A DNA stretch of 64,000 nucleotides from JAWPMT01 sp965242775 (GCA_965242775.1 CBDETI010000024.1:499467-563466), one strand, 5' to 3'; positions 8,606 to 17,987 are shown, numbered from the stretch's first letter. The notes: generated from the letters alone by a model not told the origin. Numbers and translations are program-made.

Positions 8606-9319
8606 CTAGCAGTTGAATCCTATCGAAAATATGGTCGGTATCTTGTGAATTGGCGGATCCGATTTTCTCCAGTCCGCAATGGACATGGTTTTAATAAATT
8701 CTTCCCTGGAGGATATACCGGCCGCCACACAAAGGCACGTATTGTCGTGCAATGTGTTCAGGAGGTCACTCATTAGGTTTCTGTTTCGGTAAGGCGTTTC
8801 CATAAAAACCTGAGTGTATGACGTCTTCGCCAGCTCTTTTTCCAATTGGAGAATCCGATGACGCCTTTCGTTTTTCTCTATCGGTAGGTACCCATGAAAG
8901 CTAAATTGCTGTCCATTGAACCCCGAGGAAATCAATGCAAGCAAAATAGAGTTGGGTCCGGGTAAAGGCACAACATGGTGCCCGGCCCGATGCGCAGCTG
9001 CTACCGCCAACCCGCCGGGATCAGCTATGCCTGGTAGGCCCGCTTCAGATATCACTCCGACATCATGCCCATCGTTCATAGGTGACAAAAGCGTATTCAC
9101 TTCACTGGAGTTGGTTTGCTTATCAAGTATTTTGAAGTCCAAAAGGCTGATGTCCACTCCCAATTGGAGCGAGGAAATGAACCTCCGGGCGGTACGCACG
9201 TTTTCCACAAGGAAGTAATGTGTGTTTTCAATCACTTCTTTGACGATTGGTGCGATGATTGCTGGTGTGTTGTCTCCGGAGAGATAGGAGGGAATCAAAA
9301 ACAATCGTGGTTTGGGCAT
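8606..9319 (-). CDS. RsmI-like SAM-dependent methyltransferase
   Basis: 237 residues starting at the ATG at 9319, giving MPKPRLFLIP; the frame is open far upstream but that part has no family resemblance. Tetrapyrrole-methylase fold, related to RsmI, which 2'-O-methylates C1402 of 16S rRNA. Seen: the SEAGLPGIADPG loop and the LPGPNSILLAL loop that bind SAM. It is shorter and more divergent than classical RsmI; Bacteroidota usually carry both forms, so this may be the paralogue of unknown target. Divergent from the next gene across about 110 bases. Confidence 0.8.
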   Translation of the reverse strand: MPKPRLFLIPSYLSGDNTPAIIAPIVKEVIENTHYFLVENVRTARRFISSLQLGVDISLLDFKILDKQTNSSEVNTLLSPMNDGHDVGVISEAGLPGIADPGGLAVAAAHRAGHHVVPLPGPNSILLALISSGFNGQQFSFHGYLPIEKNERRHRILQLEKELAKTSYTQVFMETPYRNRNLMSDLLNTLHDNTCLCVAAGISSREEFIKTMSIADWRKSDPPIHKIPTIFSIGFNC

Positions 9320-9390
9320 GGGAAGGCTTGGTTTGATGTCAAATATTGTATTCTTAATGTTTTTTAAGAAATACTCCGTCTTTATTCTGC

Positions 9391-9398
9391 TATTTTTG
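9391..9398 (+). promoter_or_regulatory. Bacteroidota -7 box for the 9428 gene
   Basis: TATTTTTG matches TAnnTTTG exactly and lies about 30 bases before the ATG at 9428. No convincing -33 TTG is seen at the right distance. Its position argues against the alternative TTG start at 9401, which would be at or before the start of transcription. Confidence 0.4.
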
Positions 9399-9427
9399 GA
9401 TTGGAAGCTTGCAGTTTGGTATTGGGA

Positions 9428-10048
9428 ATGAGGAGAATATTCTACACATTCGTTTTTGTCAGTTTTTTCATTGTCGTCGCGAAGGGGCAGGAGGCACCTC
9501 ATGTCGTCCAACTCACAGGCGTTGTGTTTGGAAAGGACAGTACACAAGTTGTCCCGGGTGTACATGTGTATGTACCGAAGGTAGGTCGAGGAACAACGAG
9601 CAATCCTTATGGGTTTTTCTCGCTTCCCGTGATTGAGGGTGATAGTGTCGTATTCAGTGCTGTGGGATTCAGCAAGGCATCGTATGTTGTGCCGGCGCAT
9701 CGTGAGGACAACAGCTTACAGATCATTGTGACCTTGCGTGAAGATGTTACTTACCTGGAGGAGTTAGAGGTTTTTCCATATCCGTCCGAGGCTGTATTTA
9801 AGGCAGCAGTATTGGCGGTAGAGCTTCCCGACCAACGTAGTTACGACAACTTACAGCGCTTTCTGAGTAGCGATGTACTCCGAGAGGCGTACTGGAATTT
9901 ACCCGCGAGTGCCAACATGAATCATCGCTTTTTCATGCAACAGCAACAGGCGGCCATTGCCTACCGATTTCAGCCTCCCTCCAACCCACTCTTGAATCCG
10001 TTTGCGTGGAGAGACTTTATCAGGTCACTGAAGCGCAAGAAGAATTAG
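9428..10048 (+). CDS. Exported protein with carboxypeptidase-regulatory-like domain
   Basis: 206 residues from the ATG at 9428. A signal peptide (about 1-20, ending AKGQ) is followed by a CarboxypepD_reg-like beta-sandwich at about 27-110: LTGVVFGKDSTQVVPGVHVYV, then GTTSNPYGFFSLP and a VVFSAVGF strand. This small domain is common at the start of TonB-dependent receptors and also occurs alone in Bacteroidota. The C-terminal half (residues 115-206) is not recognised; it ends in basic residues. The tail overlaps the convergent M19 dipeptidase gene by four bases. Confidence 0.7.
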   Translation: MRRIFYTFVFVSFFIVVAKGQEAPHVVQLTGVVFGKDSTQVVPGVHVYVPKVGRGTTSNPYGFFSLPVIEGDSVVFSAVGFSKASYVVPAHREDNSLQIIVTLREDVTYLEELEVFPYPSEAVFKAAVLAVELPDQRSYDNLQRFLSSDVLREAYWNLPASANMNHRFFMQQQQAAIAYRFQPPSNPLLNPFAWRDFIRSLKRKKN

Positions 10049-11295
10049 CTAGACCAGTTGGCGGCTACTTCACGCACTTTGTTCCAAACTCGGAATGTGT
10101 TTTTATAGCATATCTTTTCTATGTCATCTTGACTGTACCCGCGTTCCAAGAGTTCCGCAATGAGGTTAGGATAGGTGGAGACATCCTTCATTCCTGTTGG
10201 AAGTGTGTCACTCACACCATCATAGTCAGAGCCAAAGCCTACATGATCAATACCAACCAGGTTTACTACATGATCAATATGATCAGCTACCGTCTTTATA
10301 TCGGCATATAAATAGTTTTCTCGCCAATACTGTTCGGCATAAGCTACATAGGTGGAGTCATCTTCGGCTAGTCCGTTTTCGGTCCGGTAGTTGATTAAAT
10401 ACTCACGAAGTTCGTTTCGATTGTCGCGGCTGGCCTTGGAAAGAAAACCTGATCCAAAATTGATATGGATCACACCATCATTAGCCGCCAGGGCGGTAAT
10501 CATTTCATCGTTCATATTTCGCTCAAACCCTGGGGTGAAGTGCCTTGCCGATGAGTGCGAAGCAATGGCCGGGGCCTTGGCAATTTTCATGACATCATAG
10601 AATGCACTGTCCGAAACGTGCGAAATGTCCACCATAATACCCAGTCGATTCATTTCTTCCACGACTTTCTCTCCAAAGGGACTCAGCCCATTCCAGGTAT
10701 CAGCGTCCTCGTCATAGGATGAATCGCAAATCTGGTTGTCTTTACCGTGCGTAAGGGTGATGTACCTGATGCCTCTATTGAAAAAGTATTCAACATTTTT
10801 CAAGTCATCCTCGATTGGTGCACCATTCTCCATTCCCATGGGCAAAGACACCAGTCCCTTCTTGAAGTTTTCCTGAATTTCATCGGGGTTATCCGCTAGT
10901 GCAAAAAGGCCCGGGAATTCCACGGGCAATTGGCTGACCATGTCTATTAAAGAATCTGCAAAGTCTTTGGCACCCCCACTTACCTGGTAAGCTGACGGGA
11001 TATAAATGCTCATGAAAGGAGCATCAAGACCTCCTTTTTTTGCTTTGGGGTAGTCGAAGTTACCCTCTGTTTCTACTGACACATCTTCAACTTGCTTCCG
11101 CAGCATGAACCCCTTCACTTCCATTCGATAGGGGAGATCTACGTGGCCGTCAACGATGATCGTGTTTTTGGCAATTTCATTTGCCAGTTCTTCCTTCGAT
11201 TTTTCTTTATCCGATGATTCGGATGAAGAGTCATTGGATGTTGAGCATCCCGCCAGAATGATGGCGACGAAAAGGGATTTGAGGAGATTTTTCAT
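10045..11295 (-). CDS. Membrane dipeptidase (peptidase M19), lipoprotein
   Basis: Zinc dipeptidase that should cleave dipeptides outside the cytoplasm. 416 residues with a lipobox LAGC (Cys17) and a Ser/Glu/Asp-rich tether to about residue 40. The metal site is visible: His51 and Asp53 in DGHVD, the glutamate in GMENGAP, and histidines in DISHVSD and ASHSSAR. The C-terminal GSDYDGV is also typical. Upstream lies the terminator of the 11397-12356 gene, so it has its own promoter; a TTTG followed after 20 bases by TAATTTCA is a weak candidate. Confidence 0.9.
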   Translation of the reverse strand: MKNLLKSLFVAIILAGCSTSNDSSSESSDKEKSKEELANEIAKNTIIVDGHVDLPYRMEVKGFMLRKQVEDVSVETEGNFDYPKAKKGGLDAPFMSIYIPSAYQVSGGAKDFADSLIDMVSQLPVEFPGLFALADNPDEIQENFKKGLVSLPMGMENGAPIEDDLKNVEYFFNRGIRYITLTHGKDNQICDSSYDEDADTWNGLSPFGEKVVEEMNRLGIMVDISHVSDSAFYDVMKIAKAPAIASHSSARHFTPGFERNMNDEMITALAANDGVIHINFGSGFLSKASRDNRNELREYLINYRTENGLAEDDSTYVAYAEQYWRENYLYADIKTVADHIDHVVNLVGIDHVGFGSDYDGVSDTLPTGMKDVSTYPNLIAELLERGYSQDDIEKICYKNTFRVWNKVREVAANWSS

Positions 11296-11350
11296 TTTAG
11301 GTCTAGTTGAGAAGTGTGAAATTATGGTGTTAGACCTTTGGAAACAAAAA

Positions 11351-11374
11351 AAGCCTCGCGGATTGGCGAGGCTT
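11351..11374 (-). terminator. Rho-independent terminator of the 11397-12356 gene
   Basis: A nine-base perfect stem, AAGCCTCGC (11351-11359) with GCGAGGCTT (11366-11374), and a six-base loop. On the minus strand it is followed by a run of T (A7-9 on the plus strand just before 11351), as expected for a terminator about 23 bases after the lipoprotein stop codon. Confidence 0.85.
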
Positions 11375-11396
11375 AAGTTTTAAAGGAAAATGACTC

Positions 11397-12356
11397 TTAT
11401 TGAGCCTCCTGATTAGTAATGATTTCTATTTCTATGCCGTCTCCAGCATTGAATGTTCCATTGATGGCGTTGACCTTGATGAATCCGGCAATCTCTGAAG
11501 CATCAGTCATCTGGAACGCCAGGATGTCTCCTACAGAAAGATTGGTAACCGTATTATCAGAATCAAATGTGATACCGTCTACGGCGGAATTCACATCGTC
11601 TACACTGCTCAACGCCGTGTAATCTTCATTAGAAAGCGTAGTGAGCTCCAGGTTTGTCGTATTACGAGTTCCCCAGGCACTAAGGTCAACAATGTTTGTA
11701 GGATATTCATCAGGAGACACTAAAGTTGCCTCATCTGTATTTCCATAGTAGTAAGCGATATCAACATTCTCGGAAACAGGGTCTGAAGTACCCAAGATGT
11801 CAGCCTGGCTGTAGAGCTCACCCAACCTGATTGAGTAAAAAGTATTCGAGGTATTGTCACCGGTAGGTGCTGCAAGAATTACTGCGGTCAATACTTTAGC
11901 ATCAGGAGATGGCGCATCGGTGATGTTGATATCAAAAGAAACTGTGTCAGCCTGATTGATGTCATCAACCCCCACGAAAGTGATGGTCGCCATGGAGCCA
12001 GCAGCTGTTGCAGGGAAAACCACTTTAAGATCAGGAATATCGCCAGAAGAAGTAGCCCCTGCCTCAAGTCCAAGATCGTTTCTGTCAATGCTTACCGCAG
12101 GGCTTATGCCCGCAATTGATCGAAATACATTGAATCCGCCGGGAGCAGTCACAGAGATTCCTGAGAATATGATCGAATCAGTAGCGGCGAGAGATCCGCC
12201 ACTTGTAAAGGCAGCTCCAGTCGATCCAACTGAGGCGCTTACACTTAACTCAGGAGCATTTGGTGTAGGCTCCTCATCGTCGCCACAACTGTAAATGAAT
12301 ACAAGGGAAGCAACCGCTGACATTAGCAACAGCCGCTTAGATAGGCTTTTCATCAT
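11397..12356 (-). CDS. Secreted lipoprotein of unknown function
   Basis: 319 residues. Signal peptide ending in FIYSC (lipobox Cys24) followed by GDDEEPTP, an acidic tether typical of surface-exposed Bacteroidota lipoproteins. The mature part is rich in Ser, Thr, Ala, Gly and Asp, poor in Cys and Lys, and reads as a series of beta strands. I do not recognise a family. A strong terminator follows the gene and more than 500 bases of non-coding DNA precede it, so it is probably a single-gene unit with its own regulation. Confidence 0.7.
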   Translation of the reverse strand: MMKSLSKRLLLMSAVASLVFIYSCGDDEEPTPNAPELSVSASVGSTGAAFTSGGSLAATDSIIFSGISVTAPGGFNVFRSIAGISPAVSIDRNDLGLEAGATSSGDIPDLKVVFPATAAGSMATITFVGVDDINQADTVSFDINITDAPSPDAKVLTAVILAAPTGDNTSNTFYSIRLGELYSQADILGTSDPVSENVDIAYYYGNTDEATLVSPDEYPTNIVDLSAWGTRNTTNLELTTLSNEDYTALSSVDDVNSAVDGITFDSDNTVTNLSVGDILAFQMTDASEIAGFIKVNAINGTFNAGDGIEIEIITNQEAQ

Positions 12357-12859
12357 GATAATAGAATTTAAATAGTTAACTAATTGAGTTATTTAATATG
12401 AGTAATCAATACGTAGTGAATCTTGAAGATCGCGCGTTGCCTCTGTTGAGGGAAAACCGGAAAAGTGCAAGGAAAGATAACGGTTCCTTGGATCAATAGG
12501 TGAGGTTACTGGCGGTATCTCCATAAAATTGATCAGCTTATTGCTTTATCAAAGTATTTTATAATCATGCAAAAATGCTTTATCAATTTATTTTTGGCAA
12601 TGTTTTGACAAAAGTTTGCATTCTGCTAAGGTGCGGTTAGGACAATTTAAATCACTACTACCCCCAAAGTTCACGGTTAGAAATGTTCAGAACTGTGACA
12701 GAAGGCAGTTTTTGTTTCTGGATGAATAATTAACTAGCTTACGGTACAAACCTCTACTTGGTTTTTGCATTTTAATTCCACACTTGTTGGGAGAGATTAA
12801 AAAAAATATAACATTTTTGTGACAATAGTGCTTAACCGCGGACTTAACAGTACACTGCT
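12357..12859. other. 503-base intergenic region with divergent starts
   Basis: AT-rich stretch between two divergent genes. No convincing reading frame, tRNA or terminator is seen. It holds a direct repeat TGCTTTATCAA (12542-12552 and 12576-12586, 34 bases apart, near three helical turns). Poly-A/T tracts at 12798-12805 probably lie near the promoter of the 12860 gene, but no clean TAnnTTTG box is present on either strand close to the starts. Confidence 0.4.
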
Positions 12860-13594
12860 ATGACGGAACCTATATCACCAGAATTACTCGGCTCTTTAAA
12901 TCTTTATGGTCAATACCTGGCTTATGCAATTGCAGGTGTTGGAGTGCTAATACTTCTGGGTCACTTCTTGAAATTGATGACCACTTCAGACTTCAAGACA
13001 AGATACGACTACATCAATATGCATGAGATCAATTTGATGTGGTATGGATTGCTTTTGCTGCTCGTGGGCTTGACCCTCTACGTCAATACCGTAGTAGCCA
13101 ATACCACATGGTTATGGTTTTTCGTAAGGTTGTTTGTGAGCATCATGTTTGCAATGATCATAGGCGTCGTGATTCAGAATGTGCTGAAATTCTATTACCC
13201 ATTCTTCATTGAGAAGAGGTTGAAGAAACTACGATATACCCCAAGGGTATCTCCTGATGGGCGAAAAATGAAGTTGCTCAGTGAGGAGGAAGAAGACGTT
13301 TACCTTGATGAAGGTATGCAGGCGGAAGAGGATGCCTTCTCCGTGGACTATGATGTATGGATCGATGAGGTGAGTGGGTTCACTAAGATCGAAAAATACA
13401 ATGGTCGCCTACATGCCTTGCAGTGTCCTGACTGTAACTACCAAACCCTTCGTGTTGACAGAGAAGAAGTTATTCAACCTGCTTCCGAGACAGATGAAGG
13501 AGAATTGATGAAATATTACACTTGCGGCTACTGCGGTTATAAGGAAAGAAAGTCCTTTACTATTGCAAGGAAAAGAGAAGAAACCACAGCATAA
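12860..13594 (+). CDS. Membrane protein with C-terminal zinc ribbon
   Basis: 244 residues with three membrane helices (about 18-38, 58-78 and 85-108), a basic segment, an acidic stretch near 138-160 and then a zinc-ribbon-like end: CPDC near 190 and CGYCGY near 222. Zinc binding by the two cysteine pairs is inferred from the pattern. I do not recognise the family and give no function. It is followed by a strong terminator, so it appears to be a single-gene unit. Confidence 0.65.
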   Translation: MTEPISPELLGSLNLYGQYLAYAIAGVGVLILLGHFLKLMTTSDFKTRYDYINMHEINLMWYGLLLLLVGLTLYVNTVVANTTWLWFFVRLFVSIMFAMIIGVVIQNVLKFYYPFFIEKRLKKLRYTPRVSPDGRKMKLLSEEEEDVYLDEGMQAEEDAFSVDYDVWIDEVSGFTKIEKYNGRLHALQCPDCNYQTLRVDREEVIQPASETDEGELMKYYTCGYCGYKERKSFTIARKREETTA

Positions 13595-13612
13595 TAAACC
13601 TAACCTATGCTT

Positions 13613-13637
13613 AAACCCCGCCCAACCGCGGGGTTTT
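13613..13637 (+). terminator. Rho-independent terminator after the zinc-ribbon membrane protein
   Basis: Nine-base perfect stem AAACCCCGC (13613-13621) with GCGGGGTTT (13628-13636), six-base loop and a T run. It lies between convergent genes; the opposite strand has only a weak T tract, so it mainly serves the plus-strand gene. Confidence 0.85.
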
Positions 13638-13642
13638 TTTAT

Positions 13643-14416
13643 TTATATACTTCCTGTCCGCCCACCATCCACAGGGATACTGGTTCCATTGATGTAAGAG
13701 GCAAATTCGCTGGCTAAAAATACTGCCAGTGCTGCGAACTCCTCGACCGTACCAAATCGCTTGGCCGGTACAGAAGACTGCAGTTCTTCGATCATTGCTT
13801 GTTTGCTAACACCTTTGCTCTTGCTCATACTTCCTGCCACCTGATCCAAGCGATCGGTTTCGATGAATCCGGGGAGCAAGTTATTGACAGTGATGCCAGC
13901 CTGGGCGACTTCCAGCGAAAGCGTTTTTGCCCATGATGCCACCGCCCCGCGAACGGTGTTGCTCACCCCCAAACCATAGATAGGTATTTTGACAGATGTT
14001 GAGATGACGTTAATGATCCGTCCATACTGGAGCTGTTTCATGTGGTCAAGGCAAGCAAGTGTCAATGCGTGACTACACTGCAGTTGCTGCGTGAGCGCCG
14101 CTTCAAATTTTGGCCATGAAGCATTTGTTATTAAACCGGGATCGGGACCGCCTGTATTGTTGATAAGAATATCAATACTCGCCTTATTGAGAAATTCGGC
14201 AGCCTCATTTATGGCTTGCGGATCCGATTGATTCATTGGAAAAAAAGAGTGCCCTGTCCCCGGAAGGGTCGACATTGCCTCAGTTAAAGTTTCTGGTACT
14301 CTGCCTGATAGAATTACAGTAGCCCCGGCACCTGCTAGCGCCTTGGCGATTCCAAGACCGATGCCTTTACTGCTCCCGCAAACAAAGGCCTTTTTGCCCT
14401 GCAAGCTTACATTCAT
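13643..14416 (-). CDS. SDR family oxidoreductase with altered catalytic motif
   Basis: 257 residues, a normal length for a classical short-chain dehydrogenase. The nucleotide-binding glycine motif is GSSKGIG (14-20), the NNTGG motif (87-90) is present and Ser139 sits where the catalytic serine belongs. The usual YxxxK is replaced: Ser152 and Arg156 in the stretch VSNTVRGAV occupy its positions. The end, YINGTSIPVDGG, is the standard SDR close. This fits the known FabG-like subgroup with an imperfect catalytic tetrad (cd05344). NAD(P) use is likely; the substrate is unknown. Confidence 0.85.
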   Translation of the reverse strand: MNVSLQGKKAFVCGSSKGIGLGIAKALAGAGATVILSGRVPETLTEAMSTLPGTGHSFFPMNQSDPQAINEAAEFLNKASIDILINNTGGPDPGLITNASWPKFEAALTQQLQCSHALTLACLDHMKQLQYGRIINVISTSVKIPIYGLGVSNTVRGAVASWAKTLSLEVAQAGITVNNLLPGFIETDRLDQVAGSMSKSKGVSKQAMIEELQSSVPAKRFGTVEEFAALAVFLASEFASYINGTSIPVDGGRTGSI

Positions 14417-14491
14417 ATATTTACAAGATTATGATTCTGGCGTTCAAGAATCGTGCACTTTAGTGCCCCATTCCACCGTAGGGAAAGGAGT

Positions 14492-14938
14492 TCAATATTC
14501 CAGCGACAATCTTTCGGAAAGCTCTTCAATGATTTCCTCTTCCTCCATAGAGATACCATCCGCGGCATTGGCAAAGAGATACATGGCTTCCATTACAAAT
14601 TCCTTATCGTCCGTATTGCTTTCAAGGTGATTTTTGAGTGCATTCAGAAATTTCTTCCGCCAGCGATCGATATTTTCAAGCAAATACCTGAACTCAGTCC
14701 TAAACATTTGAGCCATTTTTTGTCGCTCTTCTCTGTCCGGGGACTCCACATACGCTTCAGCAATTCCGTCAGCAATCCTCAAAACGCCTTCCCATTCTTC
14801 CTTGTCCAGCACGCCATCGCTCATGCAAACCAAAAGGGAAGGATAGAGGTTTAGCAAGTACATGAACTGACTTTTGCTGATTTCAACTTTCCTAATCTTT
14901 AAATATTCTTCAAATAAAAGATCAACTTGAGAATTCAT
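14492..14938 (-). CDS. TerB-like helical protein
   Basis: 148 residues, no signal peptide or membrane segment, so cytoplasmic. Two similar helix-loop-helix elements, each with a DG turn and an acidic helix (SDGVLDKEEW near 40-49 and ADGISMEEEE near 131-140), resemble the metal-binding repeat of TerB/tellurite-resistance-like proteins. Function in Bacteroidota is unknown. It lies 75 bases upstream of the SDR gene in the same direction. Confidence 0.5.
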   Translation of the reverse strand: MNSQVDLLFEEYLKIRKVEISKSQFMYLLNLYPSLLVCMSDGVLDKEEWEGVLRIADGIAEAYVESPDREERQKMAQMFRTEFRYLLENIDRWRKKFLNALKNHLESNTDDKEFVMEAMYLFANAADGISMEEEEIIEELSERLSLEY

Positions 14939-15052
14939 AACACAAATACAACTGAGTTGGGAATTAATAACGAATATAGCGAAGCTGACAATTCTTAATA
15001 CCCATTGTAAAGCAGAAGTAACCGGAAAATGTAGCTTTTAAGAAGGAAAGCA

Positions 15053-16519
15053 ATGCAAAAACTAAAGGTAGCGGTCATTGGCGCCGGAGTAGGGGGCATA
15101 GCAGCGGCGATACGGCTGGCGGTAATGGGCCACAAAATAGAAGTCTTCGAGCAGAACGCATATGCGGGAGGTAAACTGTCTGAGATTTCGCTCGGACCCT
15201 ATCGATTCGATGCGGGTCCTTCGCTATTCACGTATCCTAAGCTGGTAGAGGAGCTTTTTGAATTGGCTGGAGAGACTGCTTCAGACCATTTCCAATACAT
15301 CCGTTTGGAGGAGTTGGCGCGGTATTTTTATGAGGATGGCACACAGCTTTCGACCTACGCTTCATCGGAGAAAACCATCCAAACCCTGGCGGGCGTTTTT
15401 AATGTTCCGGAACATTCGATTCGAAGCGCCTTTATAAAAAGCAAAACTTTGTTTGACTACCTCGGAGAAATGTTCATGTTTAGGTCACTCCACGACTGGC
15501 GTACCTATTGCTCCCGCGCTGCGATCAGGTGCTACGGTAACCTTCATAAAATGGACTTTCTTCGAAGTATGCATCAGGCCAACAGGTCTTATTTCGCGGA
15601 TCCAAGGTTGATTCAATTTTTTGATCGGTATGCTACCTATAATGGCTCTAATCCTTATGAAACGCCTGCCACGATGAATATTATTCCGCACTTGGAGTAC
15701 GGTATCGGGGCTTTTTTTCCGATTTCGGGAATGCACGCCATTACCAAATCACTGGTGTCGCTGGCTAGCAGGTTGGGGGTGACCTTCCACTACAACTCCC
15801 CAACAGAAAGGATCCTGGTAAAGAATGGACAAGTGAAAGGGCTGCAGGTAGACGGGGAAAACCTGACCTTTGACCGGGTGATTTGCAATATGGATGTTGG
15901 CAGCGCCTATAGAAAACTTTTGCCTGAGGTGAGCCCACCCAAAAGGACCTTAAATCAACCCAAGTCCAGTTCGGCGCTTATCTTTTACTGGGGGATAAAA
16001 AAAGAATTTTCTTCCCTGGGCCTTCACAATATCTTTTTCTCACAAGATTATAAGAGGGAATTTGATGAAATCTTCAAAAGAAAAGTGATCTCTAAGGACC
16101 CTACTATCTATTTGAATATTAGTGCTAAACACAGCCAAAATGACGCGCCTGCTGGATGTGAGAATTGGTTTGTTATGATCAATACGCCGCACAATGCGGG
16201 GCAGAATTGGGAGGAACTGATTGAAGATGCCAGAAAGAATATTTTGGAGAAGTTACAACGGCAGCTGCATGTGGACGTTGCGTCCCTAATTGATCAGGAG
16301 TCCTATTTGGATCCACGGCTCATTGAAGCGCGAACAAGCTCAAGTCAAGGAGCACTGTATGGAAATAGTTCAAATAACCGGTTAGCCGCATTTCTCCGCC
16401 ATCCCAATTTCACGAAGAGGGTCAGGGGTCTATACTTTTGTGGGGGCAGTGTGCATCCGGGAGGAGGTATTCCGATGGCGCTCTCTTCCGCTAAGATTGT
16501 AGGTCAGTATTTTCGGTGA
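15053..16519 (+). CDS. Carotenoid desaturase, CrtI/CrtD family
   Basis: 488 residues. FAD-binding GAGVGGIAAAIRL near the N-terminus followed by an acidic FEQN turn and GGK; the C-terminal FCGGSVHPGGGIPMAL closes the FAD site as in phytoene desaturases. Introduces double bonds into carotenoid precursors. Flavobacterial 1-hydroxycarotenoid 3,4-desaturase (CrtD) is the closest match by eye, but CrtI and CrtD cannot be separated reliably without alignment. No crtB or crtZ is adjacent. AAGGAAAG precedes the ATG. The 3' end overlaps the convergent mltF-like gene by 29 bases. Confidence 0.85.
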   Translation: MQKLKVAVIGAGVGGIAAAIRLAVMGHKIEVFEQNAYAGGKLSEISLGPYRFDAGPSLFTYPKLVEELFELAGETASDHFQYIRLEELARYFYEDGTQLSTYASSEKTIQTLAGVFNVPEHSIRSAFIKSKTLFDYLGEMFMFRSLHDWRTYCSRAAIRCYGNLHKMDFLRSMHQANRSYFADPRLIQFFDRYATYNGSNPYETPATMNIIPHLEYGIGAFFPISGMHAITKSLVSLASRLGVTFHYNSPTERILVKNGQVKGLQVDGENLTFDRVICNMDVGSAYRKLLPEVSPPKRTLNQPKSSSALIFYWGIKKEFSSLGLHNIFFSQDYKREFDEIFKRKVISKDPTIYLNISAKHSQNDAPAGCENWFVMINTPHNAGQNWEELIEDARKNILEKLQRQLHVDVASLIDQESYLDPRLIEARTSSSQGALYGNSSNNRLAAFLRHPNFTKRVRGLYFCGGSVHPGGGIPMALSSAKIVGQYFR

Positions 16520-17987
16520 CTGCTTCACTTTGTGGATAGAGTAACTTGTAATTTTCATAGGTTTCGTAAATCACCTTGATATACCGAACAGGTTCTGATC
16601 CGCGACAGTACCCAAACTCGACTACCTCATCGTTATAATATTTTGGATCCTGCTTCTTGAGTAAATAGCCGGCAATGGTCTCCCATGAAGAGGGATCACC
16701 ACCAAACTTCTCTGCCAGCCTCACTGCATCAAAGACATGGCCGTGACCAACGTTGTACGAAGCCAGCACAAATTTCTGCCTCTCCAGGGAGTCCGCGATT
16801 TTATCTTTCCAGAGGGATTGAAGCCATAGAATATGTCTTGTGCCCGCGCGCATATTGCTTTGGGGATGTTTCAGGTTTTTAAAGCCATAGGAATTGCCTG
16901 TTCTGGGCAAAACCTGCAATAGGCCGACTGCACCCGCCCAGGAGACTACCTTCGGGTTGAATTTGGATTCTTTATAAACCTGCGCAGCCAAAAGCCGCCA
17001 ATCCCACCCAATTTTTTCAGCCCCTTCTTTAATGTATTCGTCAAACGGGGAGATTTTACCTCCACCCATGGTTGAAAACTCGCTTCTATTCCGGATTTTA
17101 CTTGCTTTGCTGTTTCTGAAATAGCGATTGTACACAGTGTAATACTCCGGCGTTTTCTTCATGCCATCAATCCATGTGTTCATCACTTGTAACAGTGTAT
17201 CTGCATTGTTTCGAACCCCCCATGCTATCTGTTGCGGAAAACTAACAGCTGTTTTAATATCCAAAATCGGATAGTATGTGGCGTTGACTAAGGCCACGTC
17301 TTCCTCGGCTACGGTATAATCGACTTCTCCGGAAGCTACCTTTCTGATAATCATTTCCGTTTCAAATTCCGGAAAATCCTCTACGATGATGATGTCTCCC
17401 CCAATCTCATCTGAGAGGTTTCTGAGTCTGTGTGCATAGGCAGAATGAGCCCTAACGTAGATTTCTTTGCCGATCAGGTCTACCGGATTGCGGATCAGCT
17501 CTTTCTCGATTTCGTGGAGTTTCATACTTCGCCACGCGTCGGGCTTGCGTTGTATGAGCACTTGACGCACTAGGTTATGGTAGTTTGTAAAAGCGATTCG
17601 CTTTTTCCTCTCTTTGGTCACTGTTAGATTGTAAGCCAGTACGTCTCCTTCTCCTTCGTTCAGCAGCTGGAAGCCTTTTTCCAGATTAGGTTCAAGCTTA
17701 ATCTGCAGTTGAATGCCGATACTATCGCAGAACATTTTGAGGAGTTCGTACTCGTAGCCCATGGTTTGGCCGCGATAAAGGAAGAGGCCGGTGGAGCTAT
17801 TGTCCATGATCGCCGTGAGGTATCCTCGGGCCCTGATCTGACTTAGGTCCAGGTTGGCTACTTGCTCCTTTGGTGGAGAATCTGGCCCCGGACTCTTACT
17901 GGGATCCGAAGCTAACTTGTTGCAACCAGCCAGAAAAAAGATCAGAAGAATTGCACTTAGCCCGAAGAAGACATTTCGTTGCAGCAT
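16491..17987 (-). CDS. MltF-like lytic transglycosylase, lipoprotein
   Basis: 498 residues. Lipobox LAGC (Cys22), then a periplasmic-binding-protein (family 3) domain at about 50-285, then a lysozyme-like SLT domain from about 315. The catalytic glutamate is Glu340 in AAQVYKESKFNP, followed by GAVGLLQVLPRTG. This two-domain order is that of MltF, which cleaves peptidoglycan and whose binding domain senses muropeptides. It lies 51 bases after dxs in the same direction, probably in one transcript. Confidence 0.92.
   Translation of the reverse strand: MLQRNVFFGLSAILLIFFLAGCNKLASDPSKSPGPDSPPKEQVANLDLSQIRARGYLTAIMDNSSTGLFLYRGQTMGYEYELLKMFCDSIGIQLQIKLEPNLEKGFQLLNEGEGDVLAYNLTVTKERKKRIAFTNYHNLVRQVLIQRKPDAWRSMKLHEIEKELIRNPVDLIGKEIYVRAHSAYAHRLRNLSDEIGGDIIIVEDFPEFETEMIIRKVASGEVDYTVAEEDVALVNATYYPILDIKTAVSFPQQIAWGVRNNADTLLQVMNTWIDGMKKTPEYYTVYNRYFRNSKASKIRNRSEFSTMGGGKISPFDEYIKEGAEKIGWDWRLLAAQVYKESKFNPKVVSWAGAVGLLQVLPRTGNSYGFKNLKHPQSNMRAGTRHILWLQSLWKDKIADSLERQKFVLASYNVGHGHVFDAVRLAEKFGGDPSSWETIAGYLLKKQDPKYYNDEVVEFGYCRGSEPVRYIKVIYETYENYKLLYPQSEAVTENTDLQS

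Noticed and set aside
8521..8620. SAM riboswitch upstream of metK
   Set aside because: The leader between the consensus promoter and the ATG is only about 25 bases.
9320..9700. Long N-terminal extension of the RsmI-like methyltransferase
   Set aside because: The extension has no family resemblance and runs antisense through the divergent exported-protein gene; the ATG at 9319 gives the normal start.
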